Below are positions 1-8,635 of a DNA stretch of 34,952 bases, one piece after another. The DNA comes from Syntrophaceae bacterium (lineage in GTDB: Bacteria > Desulfobacterota > Syntrophia > Syntrophales > UBA2185). The position numbers and the translations under genes are program-made. Position 1 is the first letter of the stretch, and each line of letters opens with the position of its first letter. Under the pieces are notes generated by a model, which was not told the origin of the DNA, did no database searches, and saw only the letters and a list, made by a program, of their open reading frames with translations. The stretch spans positions 1 through 34,952 of the forward strand of contig PMBI01000064.1 in assembly GCA_003153775.1 (NCBI GenBank), given 5' to 3'.

Positions 1-489
1 GCAAAACCTCTTGATTCACAGGAAGTGTTCGTCACTCTCGGTCTTAATACACTCCTTACGCCGACTTTAACTGCCTATAAGGAAATTGACCATTATCACC
101 AGTATTATTTCCTGTTGGGGATTTCCCATACCTTTGAATTCAACAAGACCGTTTCTCTGCAATTGGGCGCATCCGCGAGCTACTTGCTCAGCGACTATGC
201 CGATGCGACCCTTTACAATGTGAATCCATCGTATGGCGGGTATCCAAAGTTCAATGATAATTATCAGGCGACAAACGACAAGTTCAGTAATTTCCATGAC
301 GGTGTGCTCACGGCGAACCTCCCCATAAGTGTGGCAAAGTACCTGACCGTGGCCCCGACGATATCCTATTCATTCCCGTTGTCGGACGATGCAAAAAATG
401 AGATCAAGGCCCGAGGCAAATTGACCAATCCGGGCGAGAACGACAGCAGTTACCTTTACGGCGGCCTGACTGTTACTTTAAGCTTCTAA
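1..489 (+). CDS. outer-membrane beta-barrel-like protein, C-terminal part
   Basis: The reading frame is open from base 1 with no stop upstream, so the gene is cut by the window edge; a GTG at 25 is in frame but has no convincing ribosome site and is probably internal. About 162 residues are visible. They show alternating hydrophobic and polar stretches rich in Tyr, Thr, Ser and Asn, and the chain ends in LTVTLSF with a terminal Phe, as in the BAM-recognised last strand of outer-membrane barrels. No named family was recognised. An outer-membrane location is inferred from composition and the last residue. The next gene (627) follows after a 137-base gap on the same strand, so an operon is possible but not shown. 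Confidence 0.6.
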   Translation, partial: AKPLDSQEVFVTLGLNTLLTPTLTAYKEIDHYHQYYFLLGISHTFEFNKTVSLQLGASASYLLSDYADATLYNVNPSYGGYPKFNDNYQATNDKFSNFHDGVLTANLPISVAKYLTVAPTISYSFPLSDDAKNEIKARGKLTNPGENDSSYLYGGLTVTLSF

Positions 490-626
490 CATATCCTCCG
501 TCGCAGCCATTCATGCACTGCGCGGAACGATACGGAGCATCTTAAACAGACAGAAGGGATTCACAAGCTAGCGCCGGGTGGAATGTACAGTTCATGAATC
601 TGGAACTCGATGGGGACAAGTAAAAT

Positions 627-2306
627 ATGCCTGTTGAAAATCGAGCAGATGCTTTCTTGAGGATGATCCGCAGGTCCCAGCGCGGCCACCTGAAGATATA
701 CTTAGGTTATGCCGCGGGTGTTGGTAAGACCTACCGGATGCTCCAGGAAGCGCACCAGCTCAGGAATGAAGGGATCGACGTGGCCGTGGGACTCGTCGAA
801 ACCCACGGCCGGGTCGATGTCGCCAAGCTTCTCGAAGGGCTGGAAATTATCCCGAGGCGGAGACAAGAATACCGAGGGATTATCCTTGAGGAGATGGACG
901 TTGATGCGATACTTGCCCGCAAACCCCAGATTGTACTTGTCGACGAACTGGCGCACACCAACGTGCCAGGCAGCCGCAATGCAAAAAGGTACCTGGATGT
1001 CCAGGACATCCTCGCCCACGGGATTCACGTCATCAGTACCCTGAACATCCAGCATCTCGAAAGCCTCTACGACGTGGTAGAGAAGGCGTCCGGTGTCAGG
1101 GTCCATGAACGGCTTCCGGATGCCGTCCTCGTTGAAGCGGATCAGATCGTGAACGTCGATCTGACCACAGAGGACCTCAGTGAACGTCTCAAAGAAGGAA
1201 AAATATATCCTCCCGAACGCATCGAGACGGCGCTTACAAATTTCTTCAAGAAATCGAACCTGGAGCAGCTCCGGGAGCTTACCTTGCGTGAACTCGCTTC
1301 ACAGATTGACCAGCGATCACGTGATAAGCTGGAAGAGGAGGTTCCGGCTACTCCCGATCAGGTGATGGTGTGCCTGAGTTCAAAAGGCCAGAACAGCGAG
1401 AAGCTGCTCCGTTATGCCTCACGCCTCGCCGGACGGCTTAATAGAAACTGGTACGCCGTCTATGTCCAGACGCCGTCAGAGGCGCCGACTGCGATCGATG
1501 CGCAGACGCAGCGCATTCTGTCAGGCACGCTAACCTTGGCAAAGCAGCTGGGGGCAATCGTCTTCACCTTCAAGGGAGAAGATATCGTCAAGACCATTCT
1601 TCAGTTTGCCAGGGAATACAGGGTCGGTCACATCGTGATCGGAAGCCCGAGAAAAATTCCCTTCTGGAAGCAGATGATGGGCGAACGCAGTGTCGCCGAA
1701 CGCCTGATCCACGATGCGAGGGGCGTGACGGTCGTTGTACTTGACACGCAGAAATCCGATGTGGCTTCTCCTCCGGCGGTTGAGGAAGAGATCATACAGG
1801 AGGAGAATGCCCCTGCACCACGTGAAGCAGAAGACGCTCGCACACGTTTAACGGAATTCATATCCGAAGACAGGATTATCATCTGGGAGGCGCCCATCAC
1901 AAAAGATGATTTGCTGAAAAGCCTCTCAGACGTTGCCTGTGAAGACGGAAGCGAAGATAAATTGAAGGGTCTTAATGCAATCCTGGAAAGAGAAAAACAA
2001 GGCTCGACATTCTTCAACGAAGGCGTGGCCTTTCCCCATGCGAGGATCGAGGGACTCAAACGCTCATGCGTGGCCATCGGTTTGACACACGGCGGTCTTT
2101 CCGACGTGGCGACGGAAAAACCCATTGAATCTGTTTTTTTGATTTTTTCACCGGCGGATCTTCCCGACGAACAGATCCAGATACTGGCACTTGTCAGCAA
2201 AGCCGCCCTCGACAGGCAGCTTATGGATACGTTGCGGTCGGCGAGAAACCCCGGCGAGGTCTATCAAGCCATTCGGGCATGGGAAATTGCGGAGCAAACC
2301 GGATAG
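627..2306 (+). CDS. KdpD N-terminal domain / universal stress / PTS EIIA fusion without kinase
   Basis: The protein has 559 residues. Residues 20-230 match the cytoplasmic N-terminal domain of the K+ sensor KdpD, with Walker A GYAAGVGKT at 27-35 and a Walker-B-like IVLVDELAHTN at 102-112. Residues about 244-373 form a universal-stress (USP) domain, as in KdpD. The membrane segments and histidine kinase of full KdpD are absent. After a charged linker (about 375-405), residues about 408-555 resemble a PTS EIIA domain of the fructose/nitrogen type, with likely phospho-His471 in FPHARIEGL. Known biology: the KdpD N-terminus senses ions, nucleotides or c-di-AMP, and EIIA-Ntr regulates K+ uptake and KdpD in some bacteria. 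A soluble regulator joining both signals is inferred. No kdp genes are visible nearby. Confidence 0.85.
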   Translation: MPVENRADAFLRMIRRSQRGHLKIYLGYAAGVGKTYRMLQEAHQLRNEGIDVAVGLVETHGRVDVAKLLEGLEIIPRRRQEYRGIILEEMDVDAILARKPQIVLVDELAHTNVPGSRNAKRYLDVQDILAHGIHVISTLNIQHLESLYDVVEKASGVRVHERLPDAVLVEADQIVNVDLTTEDLSERLKEGKIYPPERIETALTNFFKKSNLEQLRELTLRELASQIDQRSRDKLEEEVPATPDQVMVCLSSKGQNSEKLLRYASRLAGRLNRNWYAVYVQTPSEAPTAIDAQTQRILSGTLTLAKQLGAIVFTFKGEDIVKTILQFAREYRVGHIVIGSPRKIPFWKQMMGERSVAERLIHDARGVTVVVLDTQKSDVASPPAVEEEIIQEENAPAPREAEDARTRLTEFISEDRIIIWEAPITKDDLLKSLSDVACEDGSEDKLKGLNAILEREKQGSTFFNEGVAFPHARIEGLKRSCVAIGLTHGGLSDVATEKPIESVFLIFSPADLPDEQIQILALVSKAALDRQLMDTLRSARNPGEVYQAIRAWEIAEQTG

Positions 2307-2358
2307 TGAGCAGTGCTTGAATTATGCTGGAGCATCTGAAGTTATAAACAGGCCGGCT

Positions 2359-2448
2359 CTAATGGAGGCTGGAGAAGAGAAAGTCCACCACGAACATCAG
2401 GGCGATGAGATACATGAGGGGATGGACGTCCCATTTATCATTCATCAT
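2359..2448 (-). CDS. putative 29-residue single-pass membrane peptide
   Basis: A short frame begins with ATGATG at 2448. Its first ATG overlaps the TGA of the reductase gene as ATGA, the classic arrangement for translational coupling, and it ends with TAG at 2359-2361. The peptide starts MMNDKWDVHP, followed by a hydrophobic stretch LMYLIALMFVVDFLF (residues 11-25) long enough for a short membrane helix, then SSLH. No family was recognised. It may anchor or modulate the reductase encoded just upstream; that is inference from the coupling. It could also be a chance frame, because it is very short and no strong SD is seen. Confidence 0.4.
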   Translation of the reverse strand: MMNDKWDVHPLMYLIALMFVVDFLFSSLH

Positions 2449-3215
2449 GGCCTGCTTACCTGCCAGGCGAAATTTTCCTTTTCTATCGCTTTTTGATCCA
2501 CATTCAGGCTGCCGGCTTCTGCAAGTGCAGATTCCATCATGGGAGGCGGGCCGCAGAGATAGAAGGATGCTTCTTTAGCAGCTCCGTGCCTCTTTAGGAT
2601 ATCCCCGCTCAAACGTCCCTTCTCATAGAAGACACCGGGGTACTCTTGCCGGTAGTAGCCCTCCACATCGTCGGCACGGCTGAGACAGTAAATCACCCTC
2701 AGATTGAGGTCCCTGGTCATGCCCTGGACCTCATCTGTAGCAAACACGTCTTCCATGGTCTTGTTCACCCAGAAGAGTGTGACAATATTTCGCGCTTTGA
2801 TATTTCTGAAGTGCCGGAGGATGCTCAGGAAGGGCGTTATACCCACTCCTCCGGCCATCATGACAATTGTAGGCTTGGCGTCAATATCCTTGCAGAAGAG
2901 ACCCAGGGGACCCATGCACCTTACTTCAGTCCCCGACTTCAAATCCGGAATGGCGGAGGTGAATTGGCCCGTCTTCTTGATAGTCAGGCACAAAACCGGA
3001 TCCTCCGGAGCGTTGGCTATAGAAAATGGGTGAGGATCGCTCCATCCGTCAGGCGTCATGATGCTTACGGATACAAACTGGCCTGCCCTTCTCCTGGCAA
3101 ACTTCTCGTCAGATCCTTCAAGAAAGAGCGAGTAGGTATCAATGTTCTCAGGCACTACTTTGATTATCTTCCAGATGTTCTTCTGCTCCTGGCCGCTGCT
3201 TTTTGCGTCCGTCAT
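2445..3215 (-). CDS. FAD/NAD(P)-binding oxidoreductase, ferredoxin-reductase family
   Basis: The protein has 256 residues from the ATG at 3215. A GTG at 3233 is in frame, but the SD GGGAGGAG lies between it and this ATG, so 3215 is preferred. The N-terminal barrel holds the flavin motif HPFSIANAP (62-70). The Rossmann half holds AGGVGITPFLSIL (121-133) and the C-terminal NAD-binding motif CGPPPMM (221-227). No [2Fe-2S] domain is present. This is the two-domain FNR fold of ferredoxin/flavodoxin reductases and phenol-hydroxylase or sulfhydrogenase reductase subunits. It passes electrons between NAD(P)H and a partner not identified here. It starts 14 bases after the thiol peroxidase stop, so co-transcription is likely, and a role in feeding electrons to that peroxidase system is a possible inference. 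Confidence 0.85.
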   Translation of the reverse strand: MTDAKSSGQEQKNIWKIIKVVPENIDTYSLFLEGSDEKFARRRAGQFVSVSIMTPDGWSDPHPFSIANAPEDPVLCLTIKKTGQFTSAIPDLKSGTEVRCMGPLGLFCKDIDAKPTIVMMAGGVGITPFLSILRHFRNIKARNIVTLFWVNKTMEDVFATDEVQGMTRDLNLRVIYCLSRADDVEGYYRQEYPGVFYEKGRLSGDILKRHGAAKEASFYLCGPPPMMESALAEAGSLNVDQKAIEKENFAWQVSRP

Positions 3216-3229
3216 ATTATCTCCTCCCT

Positions 3230-3853
3230 TCACCTGACGAGCTTCTGGGCCTCCTCAAATGCCCGTTCCATGTCCGGCAGGTGGCTGATCTCCGGAACGA
3301 CCTGGATGTAGCGCACCTTTCCTTCTTTATCCACGATGATGACCGAACGCGCCAGAAGCATTAACCCATCCATCAGGAGACCGGTGGCGCGGCCGAAAGC
3401 GCCCTCCTTGTAATCGGAAAGAAATTGGATATTCTTAGTCTTTGCCTCCATCGCAAATCTTTTCTGGGCAAACGGCGTATCGCGGCTGATGGTAATCATC
3501 TTGGCCTGAGGCGGGAGCTTGTCTCCGTGATCATTGAGGTAGTGGGTCTGCGCCTCGCAGACGGCGGTGTCTAAAGAGGGAACGATGCTCAAGAAGAGGA
3601 TGAAGCCTTTCATATCTTTGGAGAGGTTCACGCGCTGCATCGTCATGGCATCCACCATGTCTACCGACGGCAACCTGCCGCCTACGTCTATTGGCTTCCC
3701 CAGCAGGTTAAGGATCATGCCTTCCCTCGCCACGGCGGAACCCGGTGCGACTGAGCCCTTCTCGACGGGGATAATGGCGTAGCTTGCCGCGCAGGCAGAA
3801 AGAAAAAACAAAGATAGGAATAATGCAAGCAAACGCATTTTTCTTGGTATCAT
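3230..3853 (-). CDS. tpx: exported lipoprotein thiol peroxidase, resolving Cys missing
   Basis: The protein has 207 residues with SD AAAGGAG 9 bases before the ATG. Residues 1-20 form a signal peptide ending in lipobox LSAC, so Cys21 is probably lipidated. The thioredoxin-fold body carries the Tpx peroxidatic motif PSLDTAVCEAQ with Cys99. The later motif ITISRDTPFAQKRF is Tpx-like, but where typical Tpx has its resolving Cys (after RF) this protein has Ala134, so it would act as a 1-Cys enzyme needing an outside reductant. Function by family: reduces H2O2 and alkyl hydroperoxides. A periplasmic, membrane-anchored site is inferred from the lipobox. The gene leads an apparent operon with the FNR-type reductase. 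Confidence 0.85.
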   Translation of the reverse strand: MIPRKMRLLALFLSLFFLSACAASYAIIPVEKGSVAPGSAVAREGMILNLLGKPIDVGGRLPSVDMVDAMTMQRVNLSKDMKGFILFLSIVPSLDTAVCEAQTHYLNDHGDKLPPQAKMITISRDTPFAQKRFAMEAKTKNIQFLSDYKEGAFGRATGLLMDGLMLLARSVIIVDKEGKVRYIQVVPEISHLPDMERAFEEAQKLVR

Positions 3854-3965
3854 GGCAAATCTCCTTTCTCTTCTTTAATGATCTTCAAGGTTCTTGTAAC
3901 ACCTGTCATTACCGCAGTGGTTTTGAGCGGGAGTCCACCATCAGAGCCGGGTTACCTTAGGGCAA

Positions 3966-5633
3966 TTAAGTTCGTCGCGATGCCGCAGCCGCCAATGCGC
4001 CATTGACTATGGTCTGCGCCTCCTCCAGGATCAGCCTGAGATGCTCCTTTCCGCGGAAGCTCTCGACGTAGATCTTATAGATGTCTTCCGTTCCCGAAGG
4101 ACGCGCTGCAAACCAGCCGCTTTCGGCAATCACCTTTACACCGCCGATGGGAGCGCCATTGCCCGGGGCATGCGTAATTATATTTTGGATCTTTTCGCCT
4201 GCCAGTTCTGTGAATGGAACCTGATCGGCGGAGAGTTTTCCGAGCGCCTTCTTCTGCTCCGGCGTGGCCGCGGCATCAACACGGTCGTAGACGGGATCGC
4301 CCAACTCACGCGAGAGGTCGCCGTAGATCTCGCCGGGATCGCGTCCCATCCGGGCGGTAATCTCCGCCGCAAGGAGGACGGAGATGATGCCGTCTTTGTC
4401 CGTTGCCCATACCGTGCCGTCACGCCTGAGAAAAGATGCGCCCGCACTCTCCTCGCCCCCGAATCCGAGGGAACCCACGAGCAAACCGTCCACGAACCAC
4501 TTGAAGCCGACGGGCGTTTCGTAAAGCTTCCTCCCGAGCTTTGCGGTAACGCGGTCGATCATCTCACTGCTCACCAGGGTCTTTCCCACGGCTGCATCCG
4601 CCCGCCATCCGGGCCGGTGCTGGAAAAGATAGTGCACCATTGCCGAAAGATAGTGATTGGCCGGAAGCAGCCCCGCGCTCCGCGTAACAACCCCGTGCCG
4701 GTCATGATCCGTATCGCACGCAAAAGCAACGTCGAAGCGGTCTTTCAAACCGATCAGCCGCTGCATCGCGTAATGAGACGACGGGTCCATGCGGATGCGG
4801 CCGTCCCAGTCAAGCGTCATGAAGCGGAAGGTCGGATCAACGGCGTCATTGACAATGGTGATGTTCAATCCATAGCGCTCCGCAATCGGCCTCCAGTAAT
4901 TGACTCCGGCGCCGCCAAGAGGGTCCACGCCCATGCTGATCTTAGCGCCGCGAATAGCGTCCATGTCAATCACGTTTCCGAGGTCGTCGACGTACGCTCG
5001 AATATAATCGTGCCGGTGTGTCGTGGAAGCGCGAAATGCCTTTTCAAAGGGAACTCGTTTAACACCCGCGAGGCTGTTTGCGAGAAACTCGTTTGCCTTT
5101 GTCTCTATCCAGCCCGTGACAACTGGCTCCGCCGGCCCGCCTTCAGGGGGATTGTATTTGAAGCCGCCGTCTTCAGGGGGATTATGCGATGGCGTGATGA
5201 CAATGCCGTCGGCAAGGCCCTTTTTGCGTCCGCGGTTGTATGTGAGAATCGCATGGGAAATGGTCGGCGTCGGTGTGTATTCATTTCCTTCTGCAATCAT
5301 GACGTCTATGCGGTTTGCCGCAAACACCTCCAGAGCGGTCTGAAAGGCCGGCACGGAGATCGAGTGGGTATCTATGCCGATAAATAACGGGCCGTTGATC
5401 TTGTGTTGCTTGCGGTACAGACATATGGCTTGTGTAACGGCGAGAATATGCGCTTCGTTGAAGGATTTTTCGAACGGCGAACCGCGATGTCCCGATGTCC
5501 CGAACGCGACCCGCTGCGCAGGGATAGACGGGTCGGGCTTCTCCGCGTAGTACGCCGTAATAAGTTTGGTAACGTTAACGAGCATCGAAGGTTCCGCACG
5601 CTTCCCCGCCATTGGATTCGCTTTCGCGGTCAT
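3966..5633 (-). CDS. pgm: phosphoglucomutase (alpha-D-glucose phosphate-specific)
   Basis: The protein has 555 residues, close to the roughly 546 of E. coli Pgm. Active-site Ser149 sits in [16 protein letters not shown], the Mg2+-binding loop is DTDHDR (307-312), and the C-terminal phosphate-binding loop reads [12 protein letters not shown]. The start is fixed by SD GGAGGG, and the ATG overlaps the pgi stop as ATGA, so the pair is translationally coupled. It interconverts glucose-1-phosphate and glucose-6-phosphate in the cytoplasm, linking glycogen or surface-sugar metabolism to glycolysis. Together with pgi it forms a two-gene sugar-phosphate unit. Confidence 0.97.
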   Translation of the reverse strand: MTAKANPMAGKRAEPSMLVNVTKLITAYYAEKPDPSIPAQRVAFGTSGHRGSPFEKSFNEAHILAVTQAICLYRKQHKINGPLFIGIDTHSISVPAFQTALEVFAANRIDVMIAEGNEYTPTPTISHAILTYNRGRKKGLADGIVITPSHNPPEDGGFKYNPPEGGPAEPVVTGWIETKANEFLANSLAGVKRVPFEKAFRASTTHRHDYIRAYVDDLGNVIDMDAIRGAKISMGVDPLGGAGVNYWRPIAERYGLNITIVNDAVDPTFRFMTLDWDGRIRMDPSSHYAMQRLIGLKDRFDVAFACDTDHDRHGVVTRSAGLLPANHYLSAMVHYLFQHRPGWRADAAVGKTLVSSEMIDRVTAKLGRKLYETPVGFKWFVDGLLVGSLGFGGEESAGASFLRRDGTVWATDKDGIISVLLAAEITARMGRDPGEIYGDLSRELGDPVYDRVDAAATPEQKKALGKLSADQVPFTELAGEKIQNIITHAPGNGAPIGGVKVIAESGWFAARPSGTEDIYKIYVESFRGKEHLRLILEEAQTIVNGALAAAASRRT

Positions 5634-7285
5634 GACCGCCCTCCTTTGATTTTGCGATAGCGCCGGATGAGATTGTTCGTCGAACTGTCGTGCTTGAGTC
5701 GCGGCTCAGCGACGCTTTCCAGCTCAGGGATGATCCTTGTTGCCAGGACCTTGCCGAGCTCGACGCCCCATTGATCGAAGGAATCAATCTGCCAGATTGA
5801 TCCCTGGACGAAGACGCTGTGTTCATAGAGCGCAATCAGCTTGCCGAGTATCTCCGGAGTGAGCCTTTCTGCGAGAATGGTGTTAGTCGGACGGTTGCCC
5901 TCGAAAACGCGATGCGGCGCCAGCCCTTCCGCCGTCCCTTCTGCTCTGACCTCGTCCTCCGTCTTTCCGAAGGCCAGCGCTTCGGTCTGGGCAAACAGAT
6001 TCGCCATGAGCACTTCGTGATGACGGCCGACGGGATTCAATGTCCTGCAGAATCCGATGAAGTCGCACGGGATCAGTTTCGTTCCCTGATGGATTAGCTG
6101 GTAGAAAGAATGCTGGCCGTTCGTACCCGGCTCGCCCCAGTAGACAGGTCCCGTCTGATAGTTGACGGCGGCGCCTCCCACAGTCACTCGCTTGCCGTTG
6201 CTCTCCATCGCCAACTGCTGGAGGTAGGCGGGGAAGCGCTTGAGATACTGGTCATAGGGCAGGACGGCAACGGTCTCCGCGCCGAAGAAGTCATTGTACC
6301 AGAGCGAGAAGAGCGCCATGAGCACCGGCAGGTTCTTCTCAAACGGCGCGGTGCGGAAGTGCTCATCCATCGCGCGGAAGCCGGCTAACATCGCCCGGAA
6401 GTTTTCCGGGCCGATGGCTGTCATGGTCGAAAGGCCGATGGCCGAGTCCATGGAGTAGCGGCCGCCCACCCAGTCCCAGAACCCGAACATATTCTCCGTG
6501 TCGATGCCGAACTTCGCCACCTCCGTGGCGTTCGTCGAAACGGCCACGAAGTGGCGGGCCACAGCTCCCTGATGATGCAGGGCCGAGAGTGCCCACGCGC
6601 GCGCGGTATGCGCATTGGCCATGGTCTCCAGTGTCGTGAAAGTTTTTGAAGAAATGATAAAGAGCGTCTCTTCCGGGTTGAGATCACGGGTGGCCTCCTC
6701 GAAGTCCGTGCCATCGACGTTCGATACGAAACGGAAGGTCAACGCCCTTTTGCTGTAATGCTTGAGCGCCTCGTAGGCCATGACAGGGCCGAGATCGGAA
6801 CCTCCAATGCCGATGTTGACGATGCAGTGGACGGGCTTCCCTGTGTATCCCAGCCACTCGCCGTTTCGCACCCGCTCCGAAAAGACAGCCATCTTGTCAA
6901 GAACCGCGTGCACCTGCGGCACGATATCGACGCCGTCGACCACAATCTTCTCGCTCCTCGGCGCCCGCAGGGCGATATGAAGGACTGCGCGGCCTTCCGT
7001 GACGTTGATCTTCCGGCCTTCAAACATGGACTCGATGCACTCACGGAGGTTGCACTCACGGGCAAGATTCACCAGCAGCCTTATCGTCTCATCGGTGATG
7101 CGGTTCTTGGAGTAGTCTAAGTAAAGGCCGGCGGCTTCCGCCGTCAGGCGCGCGCCGCGGCGGGGATCATCGGCGAATAGCGACCGCAGATGTACATTGC
7201 CGATCTTTTTGTAATGCTCTGCGAGAGCCTTCCATGCTGGGCGTCTCGTCAATGTCTTTACAGCCGCTGTTCTTCTTTTCGTCAT
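5630..7285 (-). CDS. pgi: glucose-6-phosphate isomerase
   Basis: The protein has 551 residues from the ATG at 7285. A GTG at 7300 is also in frame, but GAGGA lies 8 bases before the 7285 ATG, so the latter is preferred. Family signatures are clear: [15 protein letters not shown] with the catalytic Glu361, [11 protein letters not shown] with His392, and [14 protein letters not shown] with Lys512. It converts glucose-6-phosphate to fructose-6-phosphate. The TGA stop overlaps the pgm start. A 325-base region without a gene lies upstream and separates it from the divergent prenyltransferase, so the pgi-pgm promoter is expected there. Confidence 0.97.
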   Translation of the reverse strand: MTKRRTAAVKTLTRRPAWKALAEHYKKIGNVHLRSLFADDPRRGARLTAEAAGLYLDYSKNRITDETIRLLVNLARECNLRECIESMFEGRKINVTEGRAVLHIALRAPRSEKIVVDGVDIVPQVHAVLDKMAVFSERVRNGEWLGYTGKPVHCIVNIGIGGSDLGPVMAYEALKHYSKRALTFRFVSNVDGTDFEEATRDLNPEETLFIISSKTFTTLETMANAHTARAWALSALHHQGAVARHFVAVSTNATEVAKFGIDTENMFGFWDWVGGRYSMDSAIGLSTMTAIGPENFRAMLAGFRAMDEHFRTAPFEKNLPVLMALFSLWYNDFFGAETVAVLPYDQYLKRFPAYLQQLAMESNGKRVTVGGAAVNYQTGPVYWGEPGTNGQHSFYQLIHQGTKLIPCDFIGFCRTLNPVGRHHEVLMANLFAQTEALAFGKTEDEVRAEGTAEGLAPHRVFEGNRPTNTILAERLTPEILGKLIALYEHSVFVQGSIWQIDSFDQWGVELGKVLATRIIPELESVAEPRLKHDSSTNNLIRRYRKIKGGRS

Positions 7286-7458
7286 CGTCTTTGTCCTCAC
7301 AATTAGATGCTGTCCCTGTTTGATAATTATGAAAAGATGGGAATCCTACGCACGAAATTTATTTACCTGAAAACGCGAAGCCGCTCAGGAAAAGCGAGCA
7401 TATCCAGGAGCATTGATGAATCTTACTATTATGTAGCAAATTATTTTTATTAAAAATA

Positions 7459-7495
7459 GATAAATCAGCAATAGGGATATAGCTGATTTATCCCT
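7459..7495 (+). promoter_or_regulatory. overlapping alternative hairpins in prenyltransferase leader
   Basis: In the 325-base gap between pgi and the prenyltransferase, GATAAATCAGC (7459-7469) pairs perfectly with GCTGATTTATC (7482-7492). AGGGATA (7473-7479) can instead pair with TATCCCT (7489-7495). The two stems share bases 7489-7492 and so exclude each other. No U-tract follows on the plus strand. This could be a leader switch or a protein-binding dyad; function is unknown. The rest of the gap is AT-rich with nothing else recognised. Confidence 0.35.
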
Positions 7496-7610
7496 GCATA
7501 ATGCCTTATCTGATGTTTGCGTAAAATATGTATTGAAAAACTACATGATTACTTTACCATTAATCATAAGAGACATTGTTAAACGCTTTAATAGAGATGA
7601 GGTGCCTGCG

Positions 7611-8570
7611 ATGCCGTTAAAGATGAAGCTCGTACGGAAAGACGGGAACCCCTTGGGCAGCGCCGGCACATGGATTCAGGCGTTCCGCCTGCATTACGTG
7701 CCCACGAGCATCTTCCCCGCCCTCTTGGGAAGTGTCATTGCGTGGGCGGCATTAGGAAAATTCAATTTATTGTATTTTGTCATGGTCATTATCGGTGTGA
7801 CGATGCACCACATAGGCCTCAACATGATCGATGACGTCTTTGATTATCTCCATGCTGTGGATCGTTCACACGGTGAGGAGAAGAATCCTTATACAGGGGG
7901 GAGCGGCGTTCTGACGGGTGGCCTCCTTTCCGCAGAATACGTGCTGGCGGCAGCGATTGTTTGTTATCTCATCGGGGTCGCCATAGCCATCTGCCTGACC
8001 ATCATGGTCGGCTGGCCGGTGCTCTTATTCGCGGCTATTGGCGTTTTCTCTTCCGTTTTTTACACCATGCCGCCCATCAGGTACGGCTACCGGGGCTTCG
8101 GCGAATTGAGCCTGCTCATCAATTTCGGCCCCGTTATCTGTCTCGGTGCATTCTATGTGCAGACGCAAACGATTGCCTGGGAACCCTTTATCATTTCCTT
8201 TGTTCCCGGCTTCCTCATGTGGTCCATGATCGTCATCAACGAGATACCCGATTATGAGGAGGATCGTGAAGCAGGCAAGCTCAACCTCGTTGCCCGTCTC
8301 GGGAAAAAGCAGGGTGTAATATTGTATGTTGCGGGACTCGTTTGCGCTTACGCTACCGTGTTCCTCTCGGCTTCCTTGGGACTCACCTCATTCGGTGTCC
8401 TCCTTGCGCTTCTTACCTTGCCGGTTGCATACGATGCGTTTCGCATACTGAATAAGAACTACATGGATAAAATAAGAATGGCGCCCGCGAACCTTGCCAC
8501 AATAAAAGTCCACGCACTCACACTCTCTTGTCTCATCATAGGGTATCTTGCTACGGGAGTTTTGTCATAG
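7611..8570 (+). CDS. UbiA-family prenyltransferase (MenA/UbiA-like)
   Basis: The protein has 319 residues from the ATG at 7611, which follows GAGGTG by 6 bases; the frame also extends to a TTG at 7533, but that would add an uncharacteristic N-terminus. It is strongly hydrophobic with about eight or nine membrane segments. Two Asp-rich motifs that bind prenyl-diphosphate Mg2+ are visible: NMIDDVFDYLHAVD (71-84) and NEIPDYEEDREAGK (210-223). The family attaches polyprenyl chains to aromatic acceptors such as 1,4-dihydroxy-2-naphthoate (menaquinone) or 4-hydroxybenzoate. The form of the first motif looks more MenA-like than heme-O-synthase-like, but the acceptor cannot be fixed. No quinone genes are adjacent. 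Confidence 0.85.
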   Translation: MPLKMKLVRKDGNPLGSAGTWIQAFRLHYVPTSIFPALLGSVIAWAALGKFNLLYFVMVIIGVTMHHIGLNMIDDVFDYLHAVDRSHGEEKNPYTGGSGVLTGGLLSAEYVLAAAIVCYLIGVAIAICLTIMVGWPVLLFAAIGVFSSVFYTMPPIRYGYRGFGELSLLINFGPVICLGAFYVQTQTIAWEPFIISFVPGFLMWSMIVINEIPDYEEDREAGKLNLVARLGKKQGVILYVAGLVCAYATVFLSASLGLTSFGVLLALLTLPVAYDAFRILNKNYMDKIRMAPANLATIKVHALTLSCLIIGYLATGVLS

Positions 8571-8635
8571 CAGGTTTTTGGCACAAAGCTCTCATGCTCG
8601 CTCAATGCCGCCATAAGTCCAAATGACCGCATAAC

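Noticed and set aside
1628-2200. 190-residue minus-strand ORF opposite the KdpD/EIIA fusion
   Set aside because: Antisense shadow; no SD and a composition like other shadow frames.
2191-2496. Plus-strand 101-residue ORF overlapping the KdpD/EIIA stop and the reductase end
   Set aside because: Out of frame with supported genes on both strands and without a ribosome site; the coupled minus-strand micro-ORF is the better explanation of this stretch.
4041-5387. Long plus-strand ORF of 448 residues opposite pgm
   Set aside because: It is the antisense shadow of a strongly supported phosphoglucomutase gene with no family features of its own.
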